This document shows, piece after piece, positions 17,458-25,163 of a stretch of DNA of 64,000 nt; the first letter of the stretch is position 1; each line of letters starts with the position of its first letter. Source of the DNA: Microbacterium bovistercoris (GTDB taxonomy: Bacteria > Actinomycetota > Actinomycetes > Actinomycetales > Microbacteriaceae); NCBI RefSeq assembly GCF_003387575.1, contig NZ_QUAB01000047.1, positions 62,001-126,000 on the forward strand. Reading direction: 5' to 3'. The notes under the pieces were generated by a model. That model worked only from the letters and a program-made list of their open reading frames with translations. It was not told where the DNA came from and searched no databases. The position numbers and the translations under genes were made by a program.

Positions 17458-17516
17458 GCGCTCCTCGCTCAGGAGCCGGGTGTGGGGCGCCCAGCGCTCC
17501 TCGCTCAGGAGCCGGG
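17458..17516. repeat. Two direct copies of a 23-bp repeat (long repeat family)
   Basis: GCGCTCCTCGCTC followed by AGGAGCCGGG occurs at 17458-17480 and again, identically, at 17494-17516. Just upstream lies CGCCCTTCGTCTCG, which matches the longer repeat family found inside hrpA and the ABC-F gene. The block fills the 157-bp gap between the metY end and the dehydrogenase start. I see no gene in it. Confidence 0.75.
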
Positions 17517-17577
17517 AATGAGTGAGAGGAGAGCGGAAGGGTCGGAGTCCGGGAGCCCGACACCCCCGGACCCCGAG

Positions 17578-18897
17578 TCAGAGGAGCGCGAGTGCGCGCT
17601 CGAGGTCCGCGATGAGGTCGGCGGGGTCCTCCAGGCCGACCGACACGCGGATGGTGCCCAGCGAGATGCCGGCGGCTGCGCGCTGCTCGGCGTTCAGGTG
17701 GTTATGGGTCATCGACGCCGGGTGGGCGACGATGCTGCGGGCGTCGCCGATGTTCGCCACCAGGCGGAAGGTCTCGAGACCGTCGATGAGGCGGGCGACC
17801 CGTTCGATCTCGTCCTCGTCTCCGCTGGGTGCGACATCGAAGGAGAACACCGAAGGCACGCCACGCGGCAGGTAGTGATCGGCGAGCTCGTGCCACGGGT
17901 TTCCGGCGAGGCCGGGGTGGTGCACAGCGGCGACCTTGGGGTGGGCGGCGAGGTGCTCGGCGATCTTCAGCGCAGAGGAGCTCTGCCGAGACACGCGCAG
18001 GTCGAGGGTCTCGATGCCCTGCAGGATCTGCCAGGCGTTGAACGGGGAGAGCGCCGGCCCGAGATCGCTGACGTACTTCGACTTCGCGAGCACGGTGAAC
18101 GCCCGATCACGGCCGAACTTCTCCCACGGCACCACATCGCCGAAGCGGTGCTGGGACCGGGTGAACTGCGGCCACTTCTCGGGCTCAGCGCCGAAGTCGA
18201 AGCTGCCGAGGTCCACGACGACACCGCCGAGCGAGGTGCCGTGGCCGGCGAGGAACTTCGTCGCCGAGTGCACCGAGAAGTCGGCGCCGTGGTCGCCCGG
18301 TCGGATCAGGTGGGGCGTGCCGACGGTGTTGTCGATCACGAGGGGTACGCCCGCATCGTGCGCGATGTCGGCGACCAGGCGGATGTCGAGCACCTGGGCG
18401 ATGGGGTTGGCGACGGATTCGGCGAAGAACACCCGCGTCTGCGGGGTGACGGCTGCGCGCCAGGCATCCGCGTCGTCCTGGTCGACGAACGTCGTCGTGA
18501 TGCCGAAGTCGTCGAGGGTGTCCTGCAGCAGATCGACCGAGCCGCCGTAGAGCTGGTTCGCGGCGACGATGTGACCGCCGCGGCCGGCGAGGGCGAGCAG
18601 GGTGATGGCTACGGCCGCCTGGCCGGAGGCCACGGCGACGGCGCTGACCCCGCCTTCGAGCGCGGCCACGCGCTCCTCGAGGATGAGCTGGGTGGGGCTG
18701 GAGTTGCGACTGTAGATGATGCCGGACTTGCGCAGCGCGAACAGGTCGGCCGCCTCCTGCAGGCTCGCGAACTCGTATGCCGCCGTCTGGTGGATCGCGG
18801 GCACCGCGGTGCGGTGGTGCACGCCGGGCTCGAAGCCGTGCTGCACCTGTGCGGTCGCGAAGGATGCGGCAGGGGCGACGGCGTCGGGAGAGGTCAT
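17578..18897 (-). CDS. metY: O-acetylhomoserine / O-acetylserine sulfhydrylase
   Basis: A 439-residue PLP enzyme of the Cys/Met metabolism family, making homocysteine from O-acetylhomoserine and sulfide. Motifs in order are QTAAYEF, YSRNSSPTQLILEERVAALEGG, ASGQAAVAITLLALA, AESVANPIAQVLDI, VIDNTVGTPHLIRP and HSATKFLAGHGTSLGG, whose lysine binds PLP. The length fits the MetY subgroup (about 430-440) better than cystathionine gamma-synthase (about 380). The C-terminal SIVAHPASMTHNHLNAEQR is also typical. It stands alone; no met gene is adjacent, though metQNI is at the window end. Confidence 0.9.
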   Translation of the reverse strand: MTSPDAVAPAASFATAQVQHGFEPGVHHRTAVPAIHQTAAYEFASLQEAADLFALRKSGIIYSRNSSPTQLILEERVAALEGGVSAVAVASGQAAVAITLLALAGRGGHIVAANQLYGGSVDLLQDTLDDFGITTTFVDQDDADAWRAAVTPQTRVFFAESVANPIAQVLDIRLVADIAHDAGVPLVIDNTVGTPHLIRPGDHGADFSVHSATKFLAGHGTSLGGVVVDLGSFDFGAEPEKWPQFTRSQHRFGDVVPWEKFGRDRAFTVLAKSKYVSDLGPALSPFNAWQILQGIETLDLRVSRQSSSALKIAEHLAAHPKVAAVHHPGLAGNPWHELADHYLPRGVPSVFSFDVAPSGDEDEIERVARLIDGLETFRLVANIGDARSIVAHPASMTHNHLNAEQRAAAGISLGTIRVSVGLEDPADLIADLERALALL

Positions 18898-18944
18898 CCC
18901 CCCATCTTCGGAGATCGGCCCGTCATGCCTCGGGCATGTGTCGA

Positions 18945-18985
18945 ACTGTTGCAGTCCCGGGAATGACTGTTGCAGTCAGGGAATG
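18945..18985. repeat. Tandem duplication at the 3' end of the oxidoreductase gene
   Basis: ACTGTTGCAGTC plus CCGGGAATG (18945-18965) is repeated almost exactly as ACTGTTGCAGTC plus AGGGAATG (18966-18985). The right copy contains the stop codon and last two codons of the oxidoreductase gene, so the left copy is probably a duplicate of the gene end. Confidence 0.7.
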
Positions 18986-19920
18986 AGGACGATCTTGCCC
19001 TGCACAGCGTGGGCCTCGACGAGCTCGTGCGCGCGGACCGCCTCGGCCAGCGGCAGCTCGGGGCCGAGCTCGACCGAGAACTGGCCGGCGACGATGAGGT
19101 TGATCGTGAGCGGCAGCGCCTCGGCGCGCCAGGACAGCTGCTCCTCGGTCAGCGGGTCCGGGCTGCCGCCCGAGTAGGCGTGGATGCCGAAGGATGCGGC
19201 ATCCGGTCCGCGGACGATCGTCGCGATGCGGTCGCGGTCTGCGACGACGGCGAGCGACGTGCGGATCGCCTCGTCCGTGCCGGCGCAGTCCAGCGCGACG
19301 TCGACGCCCTGCGGGGCGACCTCGCGCACGCGGTGCTCGAGGCCGTCGCCGTAGGCGATCGGGATCGCTCCGAGCTCGCGCAGCCGGTCGTGCCGGGCCG
19401 GGCTCGCCGTGGCGACCACCGTCGCGCCCCACAGCACCGCGTACTGGATGGCGGCCTGGCCGACCGCACCGGACCCCGCATGCACGAGCAGCGTCTCGCC
19501 CTTCGCGACCCTGAGCGACCGCAGCGCCTGATACGCCGTGCCGGCCGGGATCGCGAGGGCGGCACCCTCCGCGGCCGTGACGCCGTCGAGCAGATGCGCC
19601 AGATGCGCGACGGGGACGGCGAGCAGCGTGGCGTAGGTTCCGAGCGTGTCGCGGATCGCCACGCGGTCTCCTACTGCGAAGCCGCTCACGCCCGGACCGA
19701 CCTGGGTGATCGTGCCCGCACCGTCGAATCCGACGTGCCGCGGCTCGGTGAGCGGCGGAAGCGGGCGCACCCCGCCGCGCTGCTTGGTGTCGATCGGGTT
19801 CACCCCTGCCGCCTCGATGCGCACGACCACCTCGCCGTCCGCCGGGACGGGATCCGGCACCTCCACGAGCTGCAGGACGTCAGGTGAGCCGATTTCCGAG
19901 AACACGATCGCGCGAGCCAT
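18976..19920 (-). CDS. NADPH:quinone oxidoreductase-like zinc-independent MDR protein
   Basis: A 314-residue medium-chain dehydrogenase/reductase. It has the GroES-like N-terminus (VVRIEAAGVNPIDTKQRGG), GTAYQALRSLRVAKGETLLVHAGSGAVGQAAIQYA (quinone-reductase nucleotide site) and a C-terminal LVEAHAVQGKIVLIP. The cysteine and histidine ligands of zinc alcohol dehydrogenases are absent, placing it with quinone oxidoreductases. It would reduce quinones or enones with NADPH in the cytosol. A -10 box TAGCCT (19927-19932, minus strand) ends 6 bases before the ATG. Monocistronic. Confidence 0.85.
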   Translation of the reverse strand: MARAIVFSEIGSPDVLQLVEVPDPVPADGEVVVRIEAAGVNPIDTKQRGGVRPLPPLTEPRHVGFDGAGTITQVGPGVSGFAVGDRVAIRDTLGTYATLLAVPVAHLAHLLDGVTAAEGAALAIPAGTAYQALRSLRVAKGETLLVHAGSGAVGQAAIQYAVLWGATVVATASPARHDRLRELGAIPIAYGDGLEHRVREVAPQGVDVALDCAGTDEAIRTSLAVVADRDRIATIVRGPDAASFGIHAYSGGSPDPLTEEQLSWRAEALPLTINLIVAGQFSVELGPELPLAEAVRAHELVEAHAVQGKIVLIP

Positions 19921-19958
19921 GCTGTCAGGCTAACGCGGCCCGCGTCGACGGAGCTGCT

Positions 19959-20023
19959 GAGAAACGTGCCGCCGCGTGAGAAACGGCGTGGCGCGACGTT
20001 TCTCGTGCCGCCTGACGTTTCTC
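19959..20023. repeat. Four-arm inverted repeat of GAGAAACG
   Basis: GAGAAACGT (19959-19967) and GAGAAACG (19978-19985) are followed by two copies of the reverse complement ACGTTTCTC (19996-20004 and 20015-20023). Arms 1/4 and 2/3 can pair in a nested way. It lies between the hrpA stop and the promoter of the oxidoreductase gene, so it may terminate hrpA, but four arms is more than a simple terminator needs. Confidence 0.7.
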
Positions 20024-20039
20024 GCGGATGGACGCGGGG

Positions 20040-23000
20040 TCAGCGAGCCGCCAGCGCCTTCGTGATGCGCTGCGGGGAGACCGGCTGCGCGGTGCCGAGG
20101 CGCTGCGCGAACAGGCTGACGCGGTACTCCTCGAGCAGCCAGCGCACGTCGACGAGATGCGCCGGGGCGTCGGCACGAAGGGGCACCGTCCCGCCGGCAT
20201 CCGCGTACAGGGCAGCCATCCGCTCGTACTCGGTCATACGCGTGCGGTCTTTGCCCGGTGCGTCCGCCAGGCCGCGGAGCCGCTCGATCATGCCGTCGAG
20301 GTACCGCGGCAGGTGCGCGAGCTGCGCGACCCCGGTCTCGGACACGAACCCCGGATGCACCAGCCCGCTCAGCTGCGATCGGATGTCGTTCAGCGGCGCG
20401 AGCAGCGCGAGCGAGTTCTCCTTCTTGATGCCACGCTCCACGTCGCGCGACTTCGTGAGGATGCGGGCGACGAGCGACACGCACGCGAACAGCTCATCGA
20501 CGAGAGCGGCGTTCACCGCATCCCGCACCCGGGCGAACTCCGCCTCGGAGCGGACGACGCTGCCGGGCGCCGTACGCTCGATCAGGGCACGCGCCGCGGC
20601 GATCCGGCAGTCCTCGATGAGCGCCTGCACGTTCTGATACGGGGATGCCGCCAACGCCAGCTTCTCGGCAGCGGTGAGGTGCTCCTGCACGTACGACGAC
20701 GGCGACGGAACGTTCAGCAGCACCAGGCGCAGCACGCCGTCTCGGGTCGCTGCGACCGCGGCGTCCGCCGTCGCCTCGACGCGCAGCGAGACGGCCTTGC
20801 CGGTGTCGACCAGCGCGGGGTAGCCGCGCACGATGCCGCCGGCGACCTTCGTGTCCAGCACCTCTGGCAGGTCGCCGAAGTCCCAGGTGGTGATGCCGTC
20901 GCGCTCGATCGGTCCGCGGGCGGATGCTGCGGCGACGGATGCCGCCGCGCTGGGCGATTTCGCGTTCCGGTGTCCCTTCTGCTCGTCGCCGCGCGAGATC
21001 TGCCGCGCGACGCTCTGCCTGGCGCGCCCGGCGAGCTGGTCCTGAAGCTCGCGGAGGTCGCGGCTCGAACCGACGACGCGGCCGCGTTCGTCGACCGCGC
21101 GGAAGTTCATCCTCAGGTGCGAGGGCACCCGGTCCATCTCGAAGTCCGCCGCCGACACCTTCTGGTTGGCGAGCGGCAGGATGCGCCGGGCGAGGGCGTC
21201 GACGAGCGACAGCGGCGGCAGGCCGCTGTGCTTCTCGGGGCCGGCCTCCGCCAGCTCGACGCCGAACTTCTCGGCCCAGTCCGCGGCGGGCACGACGTGC
21301 CGGCGGATCGCCTTCGGCAGCGCGCGCAGCAGGGCGGTGATCAGCTCGGCGCGCAGTCCGGGCACCTGCCAGTCGAAACCGGTGTCCTGCACCTGCTGCA
21401 GCAGCGCCAGCGGGATCACCACGCTCACGCCGTCGTCGGGCGCGCCCGGTTCGAAGCGGTAGGCAAGGCCGAGCACCTGATCGCCCTGCGGCCACCGTGT
21501 CGGGAACTCGCTCCGATCGGCGCGCTCGTCGTCGTCGACCAGGTCGCTCTCGCGCATCACGAGCAGCTTCGGCGTCTGCGCGAGCGCCTCACGCCACCAC
21601 TTCTCGAAGGAGCGGACATCGTATACCTCAGCAGGAATACGTTCGTCGTAGAAGCGGAACACCGCCTCGTCGCCCGCGAGGATGTCGCGACGCCGCTCGC
21701 GCTCCTCGAGCTTCTCCAGCCTGCGGCGCAGCTCGGCGTTGGCCCGCCAGAACGCGCTCACGCGCTTGTCGATGCGGGACGGATCCCACTCGCCCTCGAC
21801 GAGCGCGTGCCGCACGAACAGCTCGCGGGCGCCGGGTCGATCGATGCGGGCGAACTGCACGCGCCGGCGCGGGATGATCTCCACGCCGAACAGCGTCACC
21901 TTCTCGGAGGCGACGGCGGCGCCGGCATCCTTCGACCAGTGCGGCTCCGAGATCTGCCGCTTCGCGAGGTCGCCGGCAAGCGCCTCCGCCCACGCCGGAT
22001 CGATCTGCGCCACCGTGCGTGCGAAGGTGCGCGACGTCTCGACGATCTCGGCCGCCATCACCGCCGGCGGCGACTTCTTGCGCAGCGCGGAGCCGGGGAA
22101 GATCGAGAATCGGATGCCGCGTGCGCCGCGGTACTCGGCGATGCGGCGCTTGCCGTTCTTGTCCTTGTTCGCGCTCGGGCTGGCGGTGCGCTCGTCGAGG
22201 ATGCCGATCTGCGAGAGCAGGCCGGCGAGGATGGCGCGGTGGATGGCATCGCCCGCGTGACCGGTCGCCTCTCCTCCGGGCGAGCGCCCTTCGTCTCGCT
22301 TGCCGGGTCCTGAGCGAGCGGAGCGAGACGAAGGGCGCTCAGGACCCGCGGACTCGCGAGGTGAGTGCTCCTCGAGGCTCTTCGTCAGGGTCTTCAGCTG
22401 GCGGTGCACGTCGAACCACTCGCGCACACGCACGTAGTTGAGGTGCTCGCTGCGGCACATCCGCCGGAACGCACTCGACCCGAGCTCCTTCTGCTGCTCG
22501 CGCAGGTGGTTCCAGAGATTCAGCAAGGTGAGGAAGTCGCTGGTCGGATCCGCGAAGCGGGCGTGCATCCGATCGGCTTCGTCGCGCACGCCCTGCGGCG
22601 CCTCGGCCGACGGACGTTCGCGCACGTCCTGGATCGAGAGTCCCGCGACGATCGGCAGCACGTGCTCCAGAACCTGGGTCCCTGAGCCTGTCGAAGGGCG
22701 GGCGGCCTCGACGAGCATCCGGGCGAATCGCGGGTCCATCGGCATCCGCGCGATGTCGCGTCCGATGCGGGTGAGTCGGGGTGCGCCGTCGCGCGAGGCG
22801 ACGACGGCGCCGAGCTCTCCGAGCAGGTCGAGCGCGGCCTTCACGCCGCGGGAGTCCGGGGGAGTGAGGAACGGGAACTCCGTGATGTCGCCGAAGCCGA
22901 GCGACAGCATCTGCAGCACGACCGAGGCGAGGGAGGTGCGCAGGATCTCGGGCTCGGTGAACTCCGGGCGCTTCTCGAAGTCGTCCTCGCCGTACAGCCG

Positions 23001-24107
23001 GATCGCGATACCGTCGCTGGTGCGGCCGGCGCGGCCGGAGCGCTGGTTGGCGGATGCCTGGGAGACGGCCTCGATCGGCAGCCGTTGCACCTTCGAGCGG
23101 TTGCTGTACCGCGAGATGCGGGCGGTGCCGGTGTCGACGACGTATTTGATGCCCGGCACGGTGAGGCTGGTCTCGGCGACGTTGGTGGCCAGGATGACGC
23201 GGCGGCGCACGCCGGCCACCTTCGACGGCTCGAACACCCGATGCTGCTCGGCGGCGGAGAGGCGGCCGTACAGCGGCAGCACCTCTACCGGCGCGGTCTG
23301 CGAGCGGTACGCGCCGCGCACGGCCTCGGCGGCGTCGCGGATCTCGGCCTCGCCGGGCAGGAACACCAGCACGTCGCCGGCGGGTTCCCGGTCGAGCTCG
23401 CGCAGCGCGCCGACGATCGCGGTGACCTCGTCGCCGGGTTCGGGATCGTTCTGGGCCGCTGAGCCTGTCGAAGCGTCCGCCTCATCCACCAGCGGGCGGT
23501 AGCGGATCTCCACGGGGTAGGTCCGACCGGAGACCTCGATGATGGGGGCGGGCACGGGGTGGGTCCCTGAGCCTGTCGAAGGGCGCGAGAAGTGCGCGGC
23601 GAAGCTCTCAGGGTCGATCGTCGCCGAGGTGATGATCACCTTCAGGTCGGGACGCTCGGGGAGGATGCGGTGCAGGTAGCCGAGCAGGAAGTCGACGTTC
23701 AGTGAGCGCTCGTGGGCCTCGTCGATGATGATCGTGTCGTAGCGCCGAAGCAGCCGATCGCGGTGGATCTCGTTCAGCAGGATGCCGTCGGTCATCAGCG
23801 CGATGCGCGTGGCATCCGAGACCTGATCGGTGAACCGCACCTTGTAGCCCACCAGGTCGCCGAGCGGCACCTGCAGCTCCTCGGCGACGCGTTCCGCGAT
23901 GGTGCGGGCGGCGAGGCGTCGGGGCTGGGTGTGCGCGATGCGCTCGCGGCCGAGCTCGAGGCAGATCTTCGGCAGCTGGGTGGTCTTGCCCGAGCCCGTG
24001 GCGCCGGCGACGATGACGACCTGGTGGTCGCGGATCGCGCCTTGGATCTCGCCCCGCGCAGCCGAGACCGGCAGTTCGGGGGGATAGACGATGACGGGCG
24101 AAGACAT
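20040..24107 (-). CDS. hrpA: ATP-dependent RNA helicase HrpA
   Basis: A 1355-residue DEAH-box helicase. Walker A GATGSGKT is at residues 35-42, DEAH at 129-132, SAT follows shortly, then QRSGRAGRTSDGIAIRLY (motif VI). The helicase-associated and OB-like regions come next, and a long DUF3418 C-terminus ends in LVDVRWLLEEYRVSLFAQRLG. In E. coli HrpA rescues stalled ribosomes. Four in-frame repeat-derived insertions interrupt it near residues 175, 211, 470 and 590; the first lies just before the conserved APIIEVSGRTYPVE-like strand. ATG 24107 is chosen because homology starts there and a -10 TACGAT lies 8 bases upstream. Confidence 0.94.
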   Translation of the reverse strand: MSSPVIVYPPELPVSAARGEIQGAIRDHQVVIVAGATGSGKTTQLPKICLELGRERIAHTQPRRLAARTIAERVAEELQVPLGDLVGYKVRFTDQVSDATRIALMTDGILLNEIHRDRLLRRYDTIIIDEAHERSLNVDFLLGYLHRILPERPDLKVIITSATIDPESFAAHFSRPSTGSGTHPVPAPIIEVSGRTYPVEIRYRPLVDEADASTGSAAQNDPEPGDEVTAIVGALRELDREPAGDVLVFLPGEAEIRDAAEAVRGAYRSQTAPVEVLPLYGRLSAAEQHRVFEPSKVAGVRRRVILATNVAETSLTVPGIKYVVDTGTARISRYSNRSKVQRLPIEAVSQASANQRSGRAGRTSDGIAIRLYGEDDFEKRPEFTEPEILRTSLASVVLQMLSLGFGDITEFPFLTPPDSRGVKAALDLLGELGAVVASRDGAPRLTRIGRDIARMPMDPRFARMLVEAARPSTGSGTQVLEHVLPIVAGLSIQDVRERPSAEAPQGVRDEADRMHARFADPTSDFLTLLNLWNHLREQQKELGSSAFRRMCRSEHLNYVRVREWFDVHRQLKTLTKSLEEHSPRESAGPERPSSRSARSGPGKRDEGRSPGGEATGHAGDAIHRAILAGLLSQIGILDERTASPSANKDKNGKRRIAEYRGARGIRFSIFPGSALRKKSPPAVMAAEIVETSRTFARTVAQIDPAWAEALAGDLAKRQISEPHWSKDAGAAVASEKVTLFGVEIIPRRRVQFARIDRPGARELFVRHALVEGEWDPSRIDKRVSAFWRANAELRRRLEKLEERERRRDILAGDEAVFRFYDERIPAEVYDVRSFEKWWREALAQTPKLLVMRESDLVDDDERADRSEFPTRWPQGDQVLGLAYRFEPGAPDDGVSVVIPLALLQQVQDTGFDWQVPGLRAELITALLRALPKAIRRHVVPAADWAEKFGVELAEAGPEKHSGLPPLSLVDALARRILPLANQKVSAADFEMDRVPSHLRMNFRAVDERGRVVGSSRDLRELQDQLAGRARQSVARQISRGDEQKGHRNAKSPSAAASVAAASARGPIERDGITTWDFGDLPEVLDTKVAGGIVRGYPALVDTGKAVSLRVEATADAAVAATRDGVLRLVLLNVPSPSSYVQEHLTAAEKLALAASPYQNVQALIEDCRIAAARALIERTAPGSVVRSEAEFARVRDAVNAALVDELFACVSLVARILTKSRDVERGIKKENSLALLAPLNDIRSQLSGLVHPGFVSETGVAQLAHLPRYLDGMIERLRGLADAPGKDRTRMTEYERMAALYADAGGTVPLRADAPAHLVDVRWLLEEYRVSLFAQRLGTAQPVSPQRITKALAAR
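22284..22345 (-). repeat. Long repeat family copy, in-frame inside hrpA
   Basis: Arms GCGCCCTTCGTCTCGCT (22284-22300) and its exact reverse complement (22322-22338) form a 17-bp stem with a 21-base loop. Read on the hrpA strand, the right part encodes RPSSRSARSG followed by PGKRDEGRSPGG, a charged flexible insert near residue 590. The same peptide pattern, RPSSRSAHSG, is encoded inside the ABC-F gene at 53272. Confidence 0.8.
22676..22698 (-). repeat. Short repeat family copy in hrpA (PSTGSGTQ)
   Basis: On the coding strand it starts CCCTTCGACAGG and ends CTCAGGGACCC, encoding RPSTGSGTQ in hrpA near residue 470, between EAARP- and VLEHV. Confidence 0.85.
23453..23475 (-). repeat. Diverged short repeat copy in hrpA (ASTGSAAQ)
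   Basis: On the coding strand it reads CGCTTCGACAGGCTCAGCG then GCCC, a diverged copy encoding DASTGSAAQ near residue 211, in the same frame as the other copies. Confidence 0.7.
23561..23583 (-). repeat. Short repeat family copy in hrpA (PSTGSGTH)
   Basis: Near-identical to the copy at 22676. It encodes RPSTGSGTH near residue 175 of HrpA, between FAAHFS and VPAPIIEVSG, which is a surface loop position in DEAH helicases by family comparison. Confidence 0.85.
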
Positions 24108-24154
24108 AGCCCTCCATCGTATGCCGAACTCGGGGGAGACGATCCACCGAGCCA

Positions 24155-24183
24155 TTGACTCGCAAACAAGTTTGCAGTACAAA
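24155..24183 (+). promoter_or_regulatory. Promoter with palindromic operator in the spacer
   Basis: TTGACT (24155-24160), a 17-base spacer and TACAAA (24178-24183) form a near-consensus promoter. The spacer holds GCAAAC-AA-GTTTGC (24162-24175), a perfect inverted repeat suited to a dimeric winged-helix repressor. The start codon at 24191 is 7 bases after the -10, so the transcript should be leaderless. The winged-helix gene of the same operon (24867) is the obvious autoregulator. Confidence 0.75.
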
Positions 24184-24190
24184 GTTAGTC

Positions 24191-24874
24191 ATGAATGACA
24201 CAAGCCGTGAAGACGAGGACGCCCCGCTGTCGCCGGAGCAGATGCTCGCGCTGCTGCAGGACCAGCAGCGCACTGTCAGCGGCCGGATGGGAGCGTTCGT
24301 GCCGTGGATCCTCGTCGCCTGGGGCGTCGCGTGGTTCGCCGGATTCCTGATCCTGTGGTGGGACGTTCAGCAGCACCCCGCAACGGTGCAGCCCACGCTG
24401 GCGGCCGGCATCGCCTTCGCCGCTCTGCTCGTGCTCGCGGGCATCGTCTCCATGGTGCTCGGCATCGGCTCCGGGCGGGGGCTGCGCGGCACACGGGACA
24501 GCGCGATCGTCGGGATCGTGTACGGGAACAGCTGGTGGGTGGGCAGCCTCGCGATCGTCGTGATCGGGCAGGCGCTCGTCCAGCAGGGCATGGACCGCGA
24601 CCTGCTCGGGGTCTTCTTCCCGAGCGCGTTCAGCTTCTTCGCCGGCGTCATGTACATCATGTCCGGGCTGCTCTGGCGCGCCTATCCGATGGTCGTGCTC
24701 GGACTCTGGTCGGTGGCGCTGGCGGCGATCGGGTCGCTGCTGCCCCCGCCGGTCAACTACCTCGTCTTCGCGATCGCCGGGGGAGGGGCGTTCCTGCTGA
24801 TCGCCGGCTGGACGGCCTGGTGGGTTCATGTCGCGCGTCGTCGTGTCGCCGCGGCGGAGGCCGACCGTGCCTGA
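24191..24874 (+). CDS. Polytopic membrane protein of unknown function
   Basis: A 227-residue protein. The first about 35 residues are hydrophilic (SPEQMLALLQDQQRTVSGRM); then come about six hydrophobic segments: VPWILVAWGVAWFAGFLILWW, AAGIAFAALLVLAGIVSMVLG, WWVGSLAIVVIGQALV, FFAGVMYIMSGLLW, VVLGLWSVALAAIGSLL and a last one near LVFAIAGGGAFLLIAG. I do not recognise a named family. It is the first gene of an operon with a winged-helix regulator and an ABC exporter, so it may act with that exporter. Its stop overlaps the next gene by 8 bases. Confidence 0.8.
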   Translation: MNDTSREDEDAPLSPEQMLALLQDQQRTVSGRMGAFVPWILVAWGVAWFAGFLILWWDVQQHPATVQPTLAAGIAFAALLVLAGIVSMVLGIGSGRGLRGTRDSAIVGIVYGNSWWVGSLAIVVIGQALVQQGMDRDLLGVFFPSAFSFFAGVMYIMSGLLWRAYPMVVLGLWSVALAAIGSLLPPPVNYLVFAIAGGGAFLLIAGWTAWWVHVARRRVAAAEADRA

Positions 24875-25163
24875 CCTCGACCCGGTCATCCACGCCCAGG
24901 CCCGGCTGCGGATCGTCGCGGCCCTGGCCACGCTCGACGTGAAGGATCAGATCACCTTCCCACGGCTGCAGGAGGTGCTCGACATGACGGCGGGCAACCT
25001 CTCCGCGCACCTGCGAAAGCTCGAGGACGCGGACTACGTCACCGTCGAGAAGACGCACAAGGGGCGCACGCCCGTCACCTACATCGCACTGACCACGAAG
25101 GGCCGCAGGGCCTTCGAGGACTACACCGCGCAACTGCGCGAACTGCTGGGAGGAACAGCATGA
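24867..25163 (+). CDS. Winged-helix transcriptional regulator (ArsR/MarR-like, dimeric)
   Basis: A 98-residue DNA-binding protein beginning GTG at 24867. GGAGG lies 6 bases before it and it overlaps the membrane protein gene (GTGCCTGA). The HTH is FPRLQEVLDMTAGNLSAHLRKLEDADYV (about residues 31-58), followed by a wing (VEKTHKGRTPVTYIALTTKGR) and a C-terminal dimerisation helix. This is the compact transcription-factor type often encoded just before ABC-2 exporters. It probably represses its own operon through the GCAAAC/GTTTGC site at 24162-24175. Its stop overlaps the ATPase start (ATGA). Confidence 0.85.
   Translation: MPDLDPVIHAQARLRIVAALATLDVKDQITFPRLQEVLDMTAGNLSAHLRKLEDADYVTVEKTHKGRTPVTYIALTTKGRRAFEDYTAQLRELLGGTA

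Noticed and set aside
20028..22313. 761-residue open frame antisense to hrpA
   Set aside because: Shadow of the HrpA coding frame; no recognisable domain.
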